From Russula earlei (lineage: Eukaryota; Basidiomycota; Agaricomycetes; Russulales; Russulaceae): a stretch of DNA of 64,000 nucleotides. This document shows positions 55,276 through 63,882 of this stretch, piece after piece. Each line of letters begins with the position of its first letter. The stretch's first letter is position 1. Both the position numbers and the translations under genes were made by a program. Below the pieces are notes generated by a model, which saw only the letters and a list, made by a program, of their open reading frames with translations, ran no database searches and was not told the DNA's origin. The stretch covers positions 58,907 through 122,906 of the forward strand of contig JAGFNK010000118.1 in NCBI GenBank assembly GCA_025769875.1. The letters are read 5' to 3'.

Positions 55276-55422
55276 TGTTACGAACCAAGGCCAAGTCCTG
55301 GCCGAAGGATTGTCCTATTTTACTCAAGAAGAACCTCTCTCACTTTGCATTGCCGACTCCCTTCCATTTTCTGGGCTATCCCTCCTGCGGTACAAGATAT
55401 TGCTATTGCAAAGGCACTATAA
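54370..55422 (+). CDS. Unknown ORF carried inside the LTR
   Basis: Open frame of 350 codons starting MSTPNSPTLVNTSLRLPSPL; the last ~50 codons run into the next LTR copy. It has a Pro/Ser/Thr-rich N-terminus (PVGTPPPAQNEQQQ), then an ordered part: PCTVFRFHPHQYFVLPTTNR, LHDLNHQDYLGRIPTSDQL, FTTAFRARIVHTFAVEPSNT, FGICSNVGIYAPDADFPLGR, YRPAYEGSFCLSIVHDFLDG and FAYGYLHFEENSNRVSLRHY. I do not recognise the family. It is not gag, protease, RT, integrase or an envelope-like protein by any visible motif. In the second LTR the same ORF exists but has at least three small indels. In its native setting it would end shortly after ETIDLAHGS. The base changes between copies look spread over codon positions, so selection cannot be judged by eye. 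Confidence 0.5.
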   Translation: MSTPNSPTLVNTSLRLPSPLQPTPRTALRILTEDADPVDTSSPLSLLYSPTAPPSSPTTVQPIPDNFVPVGTPPPAQNEQQQADHPPLPEGFLDRSPCTVFRFHPHQYFVLPTTNRRQEQWRPLHDLNHQDYLGRIPTSDQLARRAFTDTFTTAFRARIVHTFAVEPSNTALATQYHLTPFGICSNVGIYAPDADFPLGRIAYIFNTSLFRKLLTLPAIYRPAYEGSFCLSIVHDFLDGRLAFAYGYLHFEENSNRVSLRHYSTYTVDTIRFNPQLLRFCFTPRIPLNPLEIIERYQLETIDCYEPRPSPGRRIVLFYSRRTSLTLHCRLPSIFWAIPPAVQDIAIAKAL

Positions 55423-57060
55423 CACGACCAGGCACCAGTTTCCTAATCGGGTAATCATCGCGTGGCAGCCACATGGCCACTCAGCCACCATGGACCCGAA
55501 ACAGCGGCACAAACTCTTAGAAACTGTTGCATAAATCATCTGACGTCATCAAGGCTCCAATGACATCATGGCTGACTGAGCGACTCCACAGTGACCTCAT
55601 AGGCTCACTAAGCGCTCCACAGTGACATCATAATGATGTCATCGCTCCACAATGATCAGTAATGCGCTCAGTAAGCCTGAAAGTTGACACAAGCAAGTTT
55701 ATGCCTCTGTAGTCCTATTGGATGGTACCAAAGAGTCTAGAATAGTCCCAGTGCTTTGTAATCGACCCTGTATACTGTATATAAGCCCCAATGAAGCATG
55801 GCAGTCGTCAGACTGTCCATTTGTGATACTCTCATCTTCCTGGGTACTCCCCTGCGACCGCTCAGTTTAAAGACTTCCCTCGTCTCCAAGGTACTCTTCA
55901 ACGACCGCCTTGTTTAAAGCCCCTCGCTGCACTGGCCTCTACTCTTCGCCTCTGCCTCTTGCAACACCTACCAGTCCCCATCTGGTACCTCCTAGTCGTT
56001 TGGCTCGTCCTCTTGTTCAACGCCGCCTTACGCCGCGTACCATCTGTTCCGACCCTTGCCCACCTGCTCCTGAGTCCTTAGTGATCAGCAGTACGTGTCT
56101 TGACATCTGGACAGTCTCTCATCATCCCTGTATTGACCAGCCAACGCTCAAGTGTCCACTCCCAACTCCCCCACTATTGTCAACACTTCCCTGCGTCTCC
56201 CTTCTCCTCTGCAACCTACCCCACGCACTGCCCTTCGCATCCTCACTGAAGACATCGACCCAATCGACACATCCTCGCCTCTCAGCCTCCTGTACTCCCC
56301 AACAGCTCCACCATCGTCTCCCAGCATTCCCTCAGCCCGTTCCTGACCAATTTGTCCCTGTCGGCACTCCCCCTCCAGCGCAGAACGAGCAGCAGCAAGC
56401 GGACCGTCCTCCCTTGCCTGAAGGCTTCCTCGACCGCCCTCCTTGCACCGCGTTTCGCTTTCACCCTCACCAGTACTTCGTCCTTCCCACCTCCAATCGT
56501 TCCCGCGAGCAGTGGCGTCCCCTCCACGACTTGAATCATCAAGATTATCTGGGACGCATCCCTACCGCAGACCAGTTGAGTCGTCGCGGCTTCACAGACA
56601 CTTACACGACCTGCCTTTCGTGCACGCATCGTCCACACTTTTGCTGTGGAACCATCCAACACTGCCCTTGCCACCCAGTACAACCTAACCCCCTTCGGCA
56701 TCTGTTCCAACGTCGGGATATACGCCCCGGACGCTGACTTCCCCTCGGACGTATTGCTTACATTTTTAATACGTCGTTGTTTAGGAAGCTCATTACCTTA
56801 CCTGCCATTTACCGTCCTGCTTACGAAGGGTCCTTCTGCTTATCTATTGTACACGATTTCCTGGACGGACGCCTAGCTTTCGCGTACGGTTACTTACACT
56901 TCGAAGAGAACAGTAACCGTGTCTCCTTGCGTCACTACTCGACTTATACCGTCGACACCATCCGTTTCAACCCCCAGTTACTTCGCTTCTGCTTTCACGC
57001 CTCGTATTCCCTCCTAACCCTCTCGAAATAATCGAGAGGTACCGTCTCGAAACCATAGAT
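55276..57060 (+). repeat. 5' LTR of the chromovirus (at least to 57060)
   Basis: Direct repeat of 53494-55275 with scattered substitutions and small indels. The shared part ends at CCATAGAT (57060). The true 3' border cannot be fixed without the 3' LTR but lies somewhere in about 57061-57146. At nearly 1.8 kb it is long for a fungal Gypsy LTR. Confidence 0.75.
55541..55785 (+). promoter_or_regulatory. Chromovirus promoter: CRE-like cluster and TATA
   Basis: TGACGTCA at 55541-55548, then TGACATCAT, TGACCTCAT, TGACATCAT and ATGATGTCAT up to about 55640. TATATAAG is at 55778-55785. The arrangement is conserved between the two LTR copies, which supports a promoter role. Confidence 0.6.
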
Positions 57061-57081
57061 CTTGCGCACGGTTCTTAAAAA

Positions 57082-57146
57082 GTAAGAACCACCCTTGTAA
57101 CGCTTCAATAAAGATCGAATAAAGATCCTTTTTGTTTTAACTAAAG
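57082..57146 (+). other. Candidate leader intron containing the poly(A) signals
   Basis: Starts GTAAGAACC and ends TTTTAACTAAAG, a good fungal donor, branch site (TAAC) and acceptor, 65 nt. Inside are two AATAAA motifs (about 57106-57111 and 57118-57123). Removing it joins AAAAA to TGCCACGAG and so creates an ATG in front of ORF A. Confidence 0.5.
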
Positions 57147-57568
57147 TGCCACGAGAATACGCCTTAGAAGAAGACGAAGAAGAAGACGCTATCACTAGAC
57201 ACGTCTTAAGCCTAAATCACTATCGAACCTGGACCTCCGTCGCATTCCCTGTCACCACTTTAACCAACTTACACGACGTACCAGAAGTTGAACCACCTCA
57301 CGAGGACTTCCCCCACCTTATTGTTAAAGAGTTCCTTGGAGTCTTGCCTTTTGGACAGCTCTTAAGCCACGACGAACACGCACTATACCTTGAAACCCTT
57401 AGTCGACTTCTACCACCAGCACGACAACAACTATTATATTGGCACCTTGCTCAAGCGAAGAACATCCAAGGACAACCAGTTGACTACCAATCCTTACGCA
57501 CCAGTGAATTAAACCTTTGGACCAGAGTCATTCAACCACGTCCACCACATCATTGTCCACTCCTTTAA
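57146..57568 (+). CDS. Chromovirus pre-gag ORF A, unknown function
   Basis: About 140 residues: PREYALEEDEEEDAITRHVL, TNLHDVPEVEPPHEDFPHLI, LPFGQLLSHDEHALYLETLS, RLLPPARQQLLYWHLAQAKN. Acidic N-terminus, otherwise helical-looking. No unspliced ATG opens this frame; splicing of the leader intron would supply one. It overlaps ORF B by about 50 nt in the -1 frame. No known domain. Confidence 0.45.
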   Translation: MPREYALEEDEEEDAITRHVLSLNHYRTWTSVAFPVTTLTNLHDVPEVEPPHEDFPHLIVKEFLGVLPFGQLLSHDEHALYLETLSRLLPPARQQLLYWHLAQAKNIQGQPVDYQSLRTSELNLWTRVIQPRPPHHCPLL

Positions 57569-58068
57569 GGACAGGGTATCGCTTGTTTCTACTTAGCTTG
57601 GACATACATCAGCTACTATCCGTCTCACTGTCCAGTTCTACCACCTACGTCCTCAACAGAATACAAAGGGAAAATCAATCTTACGTCCAACTTGCTGTTG
57701 TACCAGGAATACACAACACCTTTGATTGGGAAACTAACTCTTGGCTATACGACGCAGACTACAATCAACCTTGGGCAATTACCAGCCCAGACGCCTCATA
57801 TACTGGTCCCCCTGCGTACTATTCTGTCCCAGCAATCCTAGAAGCCTCAAGTCTCGCCCCTCGACCCCTCACACCGATTCAGACCACTGTCCCAACTAGC
57901 CAAGAACGTTGGTCTGCCAGCACAGAAGATACTGAGTCAAATCCGTGGACAGCAAGGTGTAACTGCAAAACAGAGTATTGCACGTGCAACTTTCGACCAG
58001 ACACACCTCCTACTCCTGACGGAATTACCTTGTGGACGCCAGGCGATTACCACCTCCCCATTCGATAA
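57517..58068 (+). CDS. Chromovirus pre-gag ORF B, unknown function
   Basis: Readable from about residue 20: TTYVLNRIQRENQSYVQLAV, NTFDWETNSWLYDADYNQPW and a Cys cluster CNCKTEYCTCNF near the C-terminus. It follows ORF A in the -1 frame and overlaps ORF C in the -1 frame. The Cys cluster might bind metal. It may be a continuation of A through frameshifting, an intron, or decay of one longer ORF. Confidence 0.4.
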   Translation: MDQSHSTTSTTSLSTPLRTGYRLFLLSLDIHQLLSVSLSSSTTYVLNRIQRENQSYVQLAVVPGIHNTFDWETNSWLYDADYNQPWAITSPDASYTGPPAYYSVPAILEASSLAPRPLTPIQTTVPTSQERWSASTEDTESNPWTARCNCKTEYCTCNFRPDTPPTPDGITLWTPGDYHLPIR

Positions 58069-58577
58069 ATCTGGCTCCTCGACACAGGAGACGCGCGTCA
58101 TCCCAACGACCCCCTGAGAGAGAAACAGTTCCCAACGCAAGAGGATTTCTTGTTGAAAGACCATTACCTCCTACCCCTCCTGACGCCTACGTACCCTTGT
58201 TTACCAATCGTATTCCTACCCCTGTCATACCTATCCAACCCTTTGCATCACCCCTTGTTGAATCCCCTGATAGTGCCGATCTTAGGAATACTGATTTACA
58301 CTGTTATCTACCAGAACAATCCTTCTTAGCATTAAACCTACCTACGCGTTCAAGGAGAGAGTTAATTGAATTCAAGAATTATTGTACCCAAGCTTGGCAT
58401 CAACGACTGACACACTTTATAGTTTACAAGCACCCCACCAAGGAAATAAGTGACTTTGCCATCTCTCCAGCAGAATTTGAAGGATATCTGTGGAAAACCC
58501 GAGTAGTTCTAACACAAAGCAGCATTACTGAAGAATACTCCCGAATCCAATTAAGAAAACATCAAGGAAGACCCTGA
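58032..58577 (+). CDS. Chromovirus pre-gag ORF C, unknown function
   Basis: About 180 residues with a Pro/Arg-rich start (LPPTPPDAYVPLFTNRIPTP), then LHCYLPEQSFLALNLPTRSR, IEFKNYCTQAWHQRLTHFIV and FEGYLWKTRVVLTQ. No recognised domain. It ends 80 nt before the gag ATG, again with gag in the -1 frame relative to C. Confidence 0.4.
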   Translation: MDARRLPPPHSINLAPRHRRRASSQRPPERETVPNARGFLVERPLPPTPPDAYVPLFTNRIPTPVIPIQPFASPLVESPDSADLRNTDLHCYLPEQSFLALNLPTRSRRELIEFKNYCTQAWHQRLTHFIVYKHPTKEISDFAISPAEFEGYLWKTRVVLTQSSITEEYSRIQLRKHQGRP

Positions 58578-58657
58578 TACCATTCGACTAAAGCCAGCCT
58601 ACACCATTGCATATCCTTGGAACAACGGCCATTGGACTATAACAGTCGTCTAGATCT

Positions 58658-60166
58658 ATGAGCACTAGGAGAGACATCACTGACGAAGAAGAAAATCTAA
58701 TCCCACTCCTATTTGAAAACCTCAGTTACGACACCCAAGATCACTGTTACCGAGGAAAATTTGCAGGCACACCTATTATCAACCACGGAAATCTTTCTGA
58801 CACTTGGTTATACGAAGACGATAACGACGAAGTTACCACCGAACAACTTAAAGCGGCAGCCCCAGGAGCAGAAAACGTTCAAGACTTCAACCCCTATAAC
58901 TACTCAGGCCTCTTCCTAGACAGACCAGTCAAGTGGAGCCGTTCTAGAAGACATTGGGTTTACTATAACAATCGAGAAGTCGATTTCTCAGCCAGAACAC
59001 CTCAAGAAGTTACCGCTATCCTAGGAACTGCTCAGAGCACTCGAAGCACCACTCCAGGACCTTCTACTCGGCGTAATACCCAACAACCTACTCCTCATAC
59101 AACTAGCAACGTACCACAAGCAGTCCCTCGAACGCTCACTCCAACTAGAATCCAACTACAAGGTTCAGCCCCACCTATTGTTACAGCTACAACAACTCAG
59201 AATCCCACCATGTCAAGCAATCCGCGCCTTGTTGGAACAGCACCAGAACCCTTTGACGGAAAGGCTGATAACGCAGAAGCCTTTTGGGCAGCTTTGGCCA
59301 ATTATTATTACATCAATGGCGACTCCTTTACAGATGAAAGCAAGAAAGTTGCCGCTGCACTAACCCACTTTAAAGTAGGAACACCCGCTGGAGCATGGGC
59401 TAGAGAACAAACCACCAAGGCTATGGCTCGTACCGTAGCAGACTATGGGTCATGGGACGACTTCAAGAAAGCCTTTGCCGATCATTTTATCCCTGCAGAA
59501 GCAGAGTTGGCCTCCGCTAATACCATGCACACCTATTATCAAGGAAGACTACCATTTAATGAATGGTATCAGAAATGGTCACACCACGCATCACGAGCTA
59601 CCACCGATGAAAGAACAAAGATGTACGCATTTAGGAAGAACATCAACCCGGCCTTACATCAGAAAATACTGGGAATCACACCAACACCAACTACGCTTGC
59701 AGCCCTTGTCAAAGCAGCAAGAGAATTCGACAACCTTTTCCACCTATACAACTCCACTGCTTTTCGAGGAGGACGCTCTGTGCGTGCCCGAGGATTGAAC
59801 ACTCAAGGATCAGATAATCCATTGGAAATTAACTTGTACCAAGGAGAGCCCAATGAACGACCCTGGGAATCCAGAAGTGAAAGGAAACCCCTCACAGATG
59901 CAGAGAAAGAATTTCGACGCAAGAACAATCTCTGTTATTATTGTGGAAAGAAGAATCATATGGCAAATCAATGTAGAGCAAAGAAAGCAGCTCAAGGACG
60001 CCAACGACAAGGATCTCGCCCCCAAACAGTCAGAGCTACAACCATCCAAGATGAAAACATCGAACCTGCGCAAGAAGAACCCATTCCTGTTGCTTCACTA
60101 ACGACTTGGAGAGAAACACTTGCAGACTCGATCCTCCGCCCAAGATCTGCTCCTATGGATTTTTAA
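58658..60166 (+). CDS. gag: Gag polyprotein of the chromovirus
   Basis: 502 residues. The N-terminal third is polar (FENLSYDTQDHCYRGKFAGT, WSRSRRHWVYYNNREVDF). The central capsid-like retrotransposon gag domain has EPFDGKADNAEAFWAALANY, FADHFIPAEAELASANTMHT, YQGRLPFNEWYQKWS and NPALHQKILGI. A CCHC zinc knuckle lies at about residue 426 (CYYCGKKNHMANQC, CX2CX4HX4C). It forms the virus-like particle and packages RNA. The start at 58658 is the first ATG after an in-frame TAA at 58640. The gag stop is ATGGATTTTTAA and pol is in the -1 frame. Confidence 0.9.
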   Translation: MSTRRDITDEEENLIPLLFENLSYDTQDHCYRGKFAGTPIINHGNLSDTWLYEDDNDEVTTEQLKAAAPGAENVQDFNPYNYSGLFLDRPVKWSRSRRHWVYYNNREVDFSARTPQEVTAILGTAQSTRSTTPGPSTRRNTQQPTPHTTSNVPQAVPRTLTPTRIQLQGSAPPIVTATTTQNPTMSSNPRLVGTAPEPFDGKADNAEAFWAALANYYYINGDSFTDESKKVAAALTHFKVGTPAGAWAREQTTKAMARTVADYGSWDDFKKAFADHFIPAEAELASANTMHTYYQGRLPFNEWYQKWSHHASRATTDERTKMYAFRKNINPALHQKILGITPTPTTLAALVKAAREFDNLFHLYNSTAFRGGRSVRARGLNTQGSDNPLEINLYQGEPNERPWESRSERKPLTDAEKEFRRKNNLCYYCGKKNHMANQCRAKKAAQGRQRQGSRPQTVRATTIQDENIEPAQEEPIPVASLTTWRETLADSILRPRSAPMDF

Positions 60167-63100
60167 TTGGACCCCCTTCTGCACCGAGGAGGGACGCGGT
60201 CCAAATCAGTACGATACAAAGAGAAATCAATTACCCCAAAGTTTTTACCAAGAATATTCGCTCCCCTTCCATTGCCTTGAAAGTTACCTTAGTAGGGAAG
60301 ACAAGCGGCAAAGAAATCGGTGCAAGAGCCCTGCTCGACAGTGGAGCAGAAGGAATGATAATCCATGAACGATTTGCACAAAGACACCACCTGCACCTTC
60401 GAACTATGATCAAACCCTTGCCAGCACAAAATGTAGACGGAACACAAAATGCCAATGGACTAATACGCTTTAGCACCATCCAAAGACTTCGCATTCAAGC
60501 GCACACAGGCGCCACTCATGACGAACAAGCAGAATTCCTTGTCACTAACATTGGAGATCACGACATTATCTTAGGAACCGATTGGCTACGACACCACAAC
60601 CCAGATATTGATTGGGCAAATGATACAATCACACTGAGGAACTGCCCCCGAACTTGCCTTACCACACACCCAAGCATAACCATTGCATCTGCATCTGGAA
60701 CGCGGAATTACCAAATACAAGCGCTTACTTTCCCTGAAGAAGAAGAACCCGAGTTTACGGACATTGCTGCACTAATCTTCCCAGATACTGAAGGACCATT
60801 GAACCCATGTGTTGACGAACAAATCCACGATGCGTTTAGCCCAATAACAATCAACATAAGAGCCAAATCAACCACAGCTACCAAGCTAGCCAATGCGGAA
60901 ACACCCCCTAAGACATTAGACGAACTTATCCCCGCCCAATTCTTGAAATGGCGAAAGGTTTTCGATGAACAAGCTTCTCAACGCCTTCCTGCTCACCAAC
61001 CATGGGACCATGCAATCAATCTAAAACCAGGGATCGCCCGACGCGATTCTGGCATTTATCGACTTACTCCCAAGGAACTACAAGCCCTAAAAGAATACTT
61101 AGACGAACATTTGAAAAGAGGCACAATCCGACCATCAAAAGCAGCTATTGCCAGCCCATTCTTCTTTGTAGAAAAGAAAGGAGGAAATCTACGACCAGTG
61201 CAAGACTACAGAGCCCTGAATACAGCAACTGTCAAAGACGCGTATCCACTACCCTTGATTCCTGAATTAATTGACAAACTCCAAGGAGCCCAATACTTTA
61301 CCAAGTTTGACGTACGATGGGGATACAACAATATTCGCCTCAGAGAGGGCGATGAACACCTCGCAGCATTCAAGACACCATTAGGACTCTTCGAACCATT
61401 GATAATGACATTTGGTCTCTGCAACGCCCCAGCCACTTTCCAACGCTTTATGAACACCATCCTAGCAAAATACATTGCCACTGAACGAGTGGTTGTTTAT
61501 CTAGATGATATACTAATCATGGCGCAAACCTTGAACGAACTAGACGACTGGACACATAAGGTCCTAAAAACACTCCAAGACCACGACTTATACTTGAAAC
61601 CAGAGAAATGTGCTTTCCGACAAACCTCTATTAGTTACCTAGGCATCAATATCTCCCAAGGACGAATATCCATGGACCAAGACAAGTTAATAGGCATTAC
61701 AAAGTGGCCTACTCCGACCAATGTTACGGAAGTACAAGCATTTCTAGGATTCTGCAACTTCTATCGACGATTTATCCACCAATACTCTCGAATAGCACGG
61801 CCCTTGTTTAACTTAACAAAGAAAGAAAACCCCTTCAAGTGGGAAGACGATGAAGAACAAGCATTTCAGAAACTAATCCAAGCATTCACAACGGCCCCAA
61901 TCCTCATGTTACCTAACCACACGAAACCCTTTCGACTCATCTGCGATGCAAGTGACTTTGCAGTCGGTGCAATCTTGGAACAACCCGATGAATTTAACAG
62001 ATATCACCCAGTAGCCTATTTCTCGAAATCCTTGGACCCCGCACAACGAAATTACATGATCTACGATAAAGAACTCCTTGCTATCGTCTTATCCCTCTGG
62101 CACTTCCGACACTACCTTGAAGGCGCTACACACCCCATTGATCTATGGACAGACCACAATAACTTGACATACTTCATGACAAAACAAAAACTCACGAGAC
62201 GACAAGCCCGATGGGCACTCCTCCTCAGCAATTTCGACTTCACCATCACCCACCACCCAGGAACTATGAACAAAGCAGACGGTCTGTCCAGGCGGCCAGA
62301 CTTTAAAGAGGGGATACAAAACGAAAATGATGGAAAGGTGCTCCTAGATGACAAATTTTTTAAAATTAGAGCAACACGCACCTCTGCTACAGAACCAATC
62401 GGCGACCAGGAACTTCGACAACAACTACGATCTAGCAAAGACTATGACCCAGAAGTATCTAACGCGTTAGCAATCATTATAAAGAATGGACCAAGGCGAC
62501 TATCCAAAGGCTTACAGGACTGGAACCTTGAAGATGGACTAATACTATTCAAAGGAAAAGTCTATATCCCAAACAACGACACCCTAAGAAAGAAAATTCT
62601 AAAACTACACCACGACTCCCTTGCCACTGGGCATCCTGGCCAATGGAAAACTTATGAACTAATCAGCCGAAACTATTGGTGGCCAGGAATGCTAACTTAT
62701 GTCAAAAGTTATGTAGATGGTTGCGCAATTTGCCAAAGTACCAAGAACCGTCCAAAGACAGAAACACCCCTTGTACCGATTACACCAGCTGGAGAAGTAT
62801 GGAAAAGCATTACTATGGACTTTATCACAGACCTACCGATTTCACAAGGCTTCGACAGCCTCCTAGTCGTGGTAGATCGATTCAGTAAAGCAATAATCAT
62901 TACCCCTTGCCACAAGACAATCACAGCAGACGAAACAGCGACACTAATCATGAACAACGTCTGGAGAAGAATAGGGCTCCCAACACAAATAATATCGGAC
63001 AGAGGCCCTCAGTTCGCAGCAAAAGTCACTCAAGAACTATGGAAGAAGTTAAATGTCAAAGTATCATTAAGCACAGCATATCACCCACAGACAGATGGAG

Positions 63101-63882
63101 AAACAGAACGAGTTAACCAAGAACTAGAACAATACCTACGAATATTTTGCAACCATCAAGCAGACAATTGGGCAGAACTAGTTCCCTTTATGGAGTTCGC
63201 ACATAATGCCAGACAACACAGTGCTACGAACAAACCCCCGTTTGAAGTCTGGTATGGCTTTAACCCAACATTTGCTCCGCCCCTTGCCTTTACATCAAAG
63301 TTCCCTTCGATCCAAGAAAGACTATCAAGATTAAACCAACTCAGAGAAGAAGTAGCTGCCTCCCTGAACCGAGCAACAGAAATCATGAAGCAATCAGGAC
63401 CTCAATCCTCCACATTTCGTTTTAAAGAAGGGGATCAAGTATGGCTGGAAGCCACGAATCTACGAACCACTCACCCAAAAGCAAAACTAGCCCCTCGACG
63501 CTATGGGCCATTCAAAGTCACCACTGCCTATCCAGTAAACGTTCGCCTCGAGCTACCAAAGTCTTGGAAGATACACCCGGTTTTTCACCACTCCCTGATT
63601 AAACCTTACAAAGAAACCATTGCCCATGGTCCTAACTTTTCAAACCCGCCACCAATATTAGTCGAAGGTGAAGAACAATATGAAGTAGAACAGATCCTAA
63701 ACTCTCGGCTCTCCCCAAACCGCAAAGGAATCCAATACCTAGTTAAATGGAAAGGGTATACGGTTGCAGAAAATACTTGGGAGCCAGCATCTAACCTATC
63801 AAGAGCGCAATCACTTGTTAAAGACTTCCATCGGAAATATCCGAAGGCGCTTAGAACAATTCCCACCAGGAGTAACCCCTAA
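60106..63882 (+). CDS. pol: Pol polyprotein (protease, RT, RNase H, integrase, chromodomain)
   Basis: 1258 open codons. Aspartic protease at about residues 75-160 (LLDSGAEGMIIHE, then DIILGTDWL). Reverse transcriptase at about 330-520 with VEKKGGNLRPVQDYRALN, FDVRWGYNNIRL and the catalytic YLDDI at about 465. RNase H at about 605-720 (ICDASDFAVGAILEQ, DKELLAIVLSLWHFRHYLEG, WTDHNNLTYFM). Integrase zinc finger H-H-C-C at about 832-882 (LHHDSLATGHPGQW, YVDGCAICQ). DDE core with MDFITDLP (D about 904), ISDRGPQF (D about 965) and GETERVNQELEQY (E about 1000). C-terminal chromodomain at about 1192-1250 (YEVEQILNSRLS, YLVKWKGYTVAENTWEPASN). All catalytic residues are present. The frame overlaps gag by 60 nt or more (-1), so expression probably needs ribosomal frameshifting. 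Confidence 0.93.
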   Translation: MERNTCRLDPPPKICSYGFLIGPPSAPRRDAVQISTIQREINYPKVFTKNIRSPSIALKVTLVGKTSGKEIGARALLDSGAEGMIIHERFAQRHHLHLRTMIKPLPAQNVDGTQNANGLIRFSTIQRLRIQAHTGATHDEQAEFLVTNIGDHDIILGTDWLRHHNPDIDWANDTITLRNCPRTCLTTHPSITIASASGTRNYQIQALTFPEEEEPEFTDIAALIFPDTEGPLNPCVDEQIHDAFSPITINIRAKSTTATKLANAETPPKTLDELIPAQFLKWRKVFDEQASQRLPAHQPWDHAINLKPGIARRDSGIYRLTPKELQALKEYLDEHLKRGTIRPSKAAIASPFFFVEKKGGNLRPVQDYRALNTATVKDAYPLPLIPELIDKLQGAQYFTKFDVRWGYNNIRLREGDEHLAAFKTPLGLFEPLIMTFGLCNAPATFQRFMNTILAKYIATERVVVYLDDILIMAQTLNELDDWTHKVLKTLQDHDLYLKPEKCAFRQTSISYLGINISQGRISMDQDKLIGITKWPTPTNVTEVQAFLGFCNFYRRFIHQYSRIARPLFNLTKKENPFKWEDDEEQAFQKLIQAFTTAPILMLPNHTKPFRLICDASDFAVGAILEQPDEFNRYHPVAYFSKSLDPAQRNYMIYDKELLAIVLSLWHFRHYLEGATHPIDLWTDHNNLTYFMTKQKLTRRQARWALLLSNFDFTITHHPGTMNKADGLSRRPDFKEGIQNENDGKVLLDDKFFKIRATRTSATEPIGDQELRQQLRSSKDYDPEVSNALAIIIKNGPRRLSKGLQDWNLEDGLILFKGKVYIPNNDTLRKKILKLHHDSLATGHPGQWKTYELISRNYWWPGMLTYVKSYVDGCAICQSTKNRPKTETPLVPITPAGEVWKSITMDFITDLPISQGFDSLLVVVDRFSKAIIITPCHKTITADETATLIMNNVWRRIGLPTQIISDRGPQFAAKVTQELWKKLNVKVSLSTAYHPQTDGETERVNQELEQYLRIFCNHQADNWAELVPFMEFAHNARQHSATNKPPFEVWYGFNPTFAPPLAFTSKFPSIQERLSRLNQLREEVAASLNRATEIMKQSGPQSSTFRFKEGDQVWLEATNLRTTHPKAKLAPRRYGPFKVTTAYPVNVRLELPKSWKIHPVFHHSLIKPYKETIAHGPNFSNPPPILVEGEEQYEVEQILNSRLSPNRKGIQYLVKWKGYTVAENTWEPASNLSRAQSLVKDFHRKYPKALRTIPTRSNP

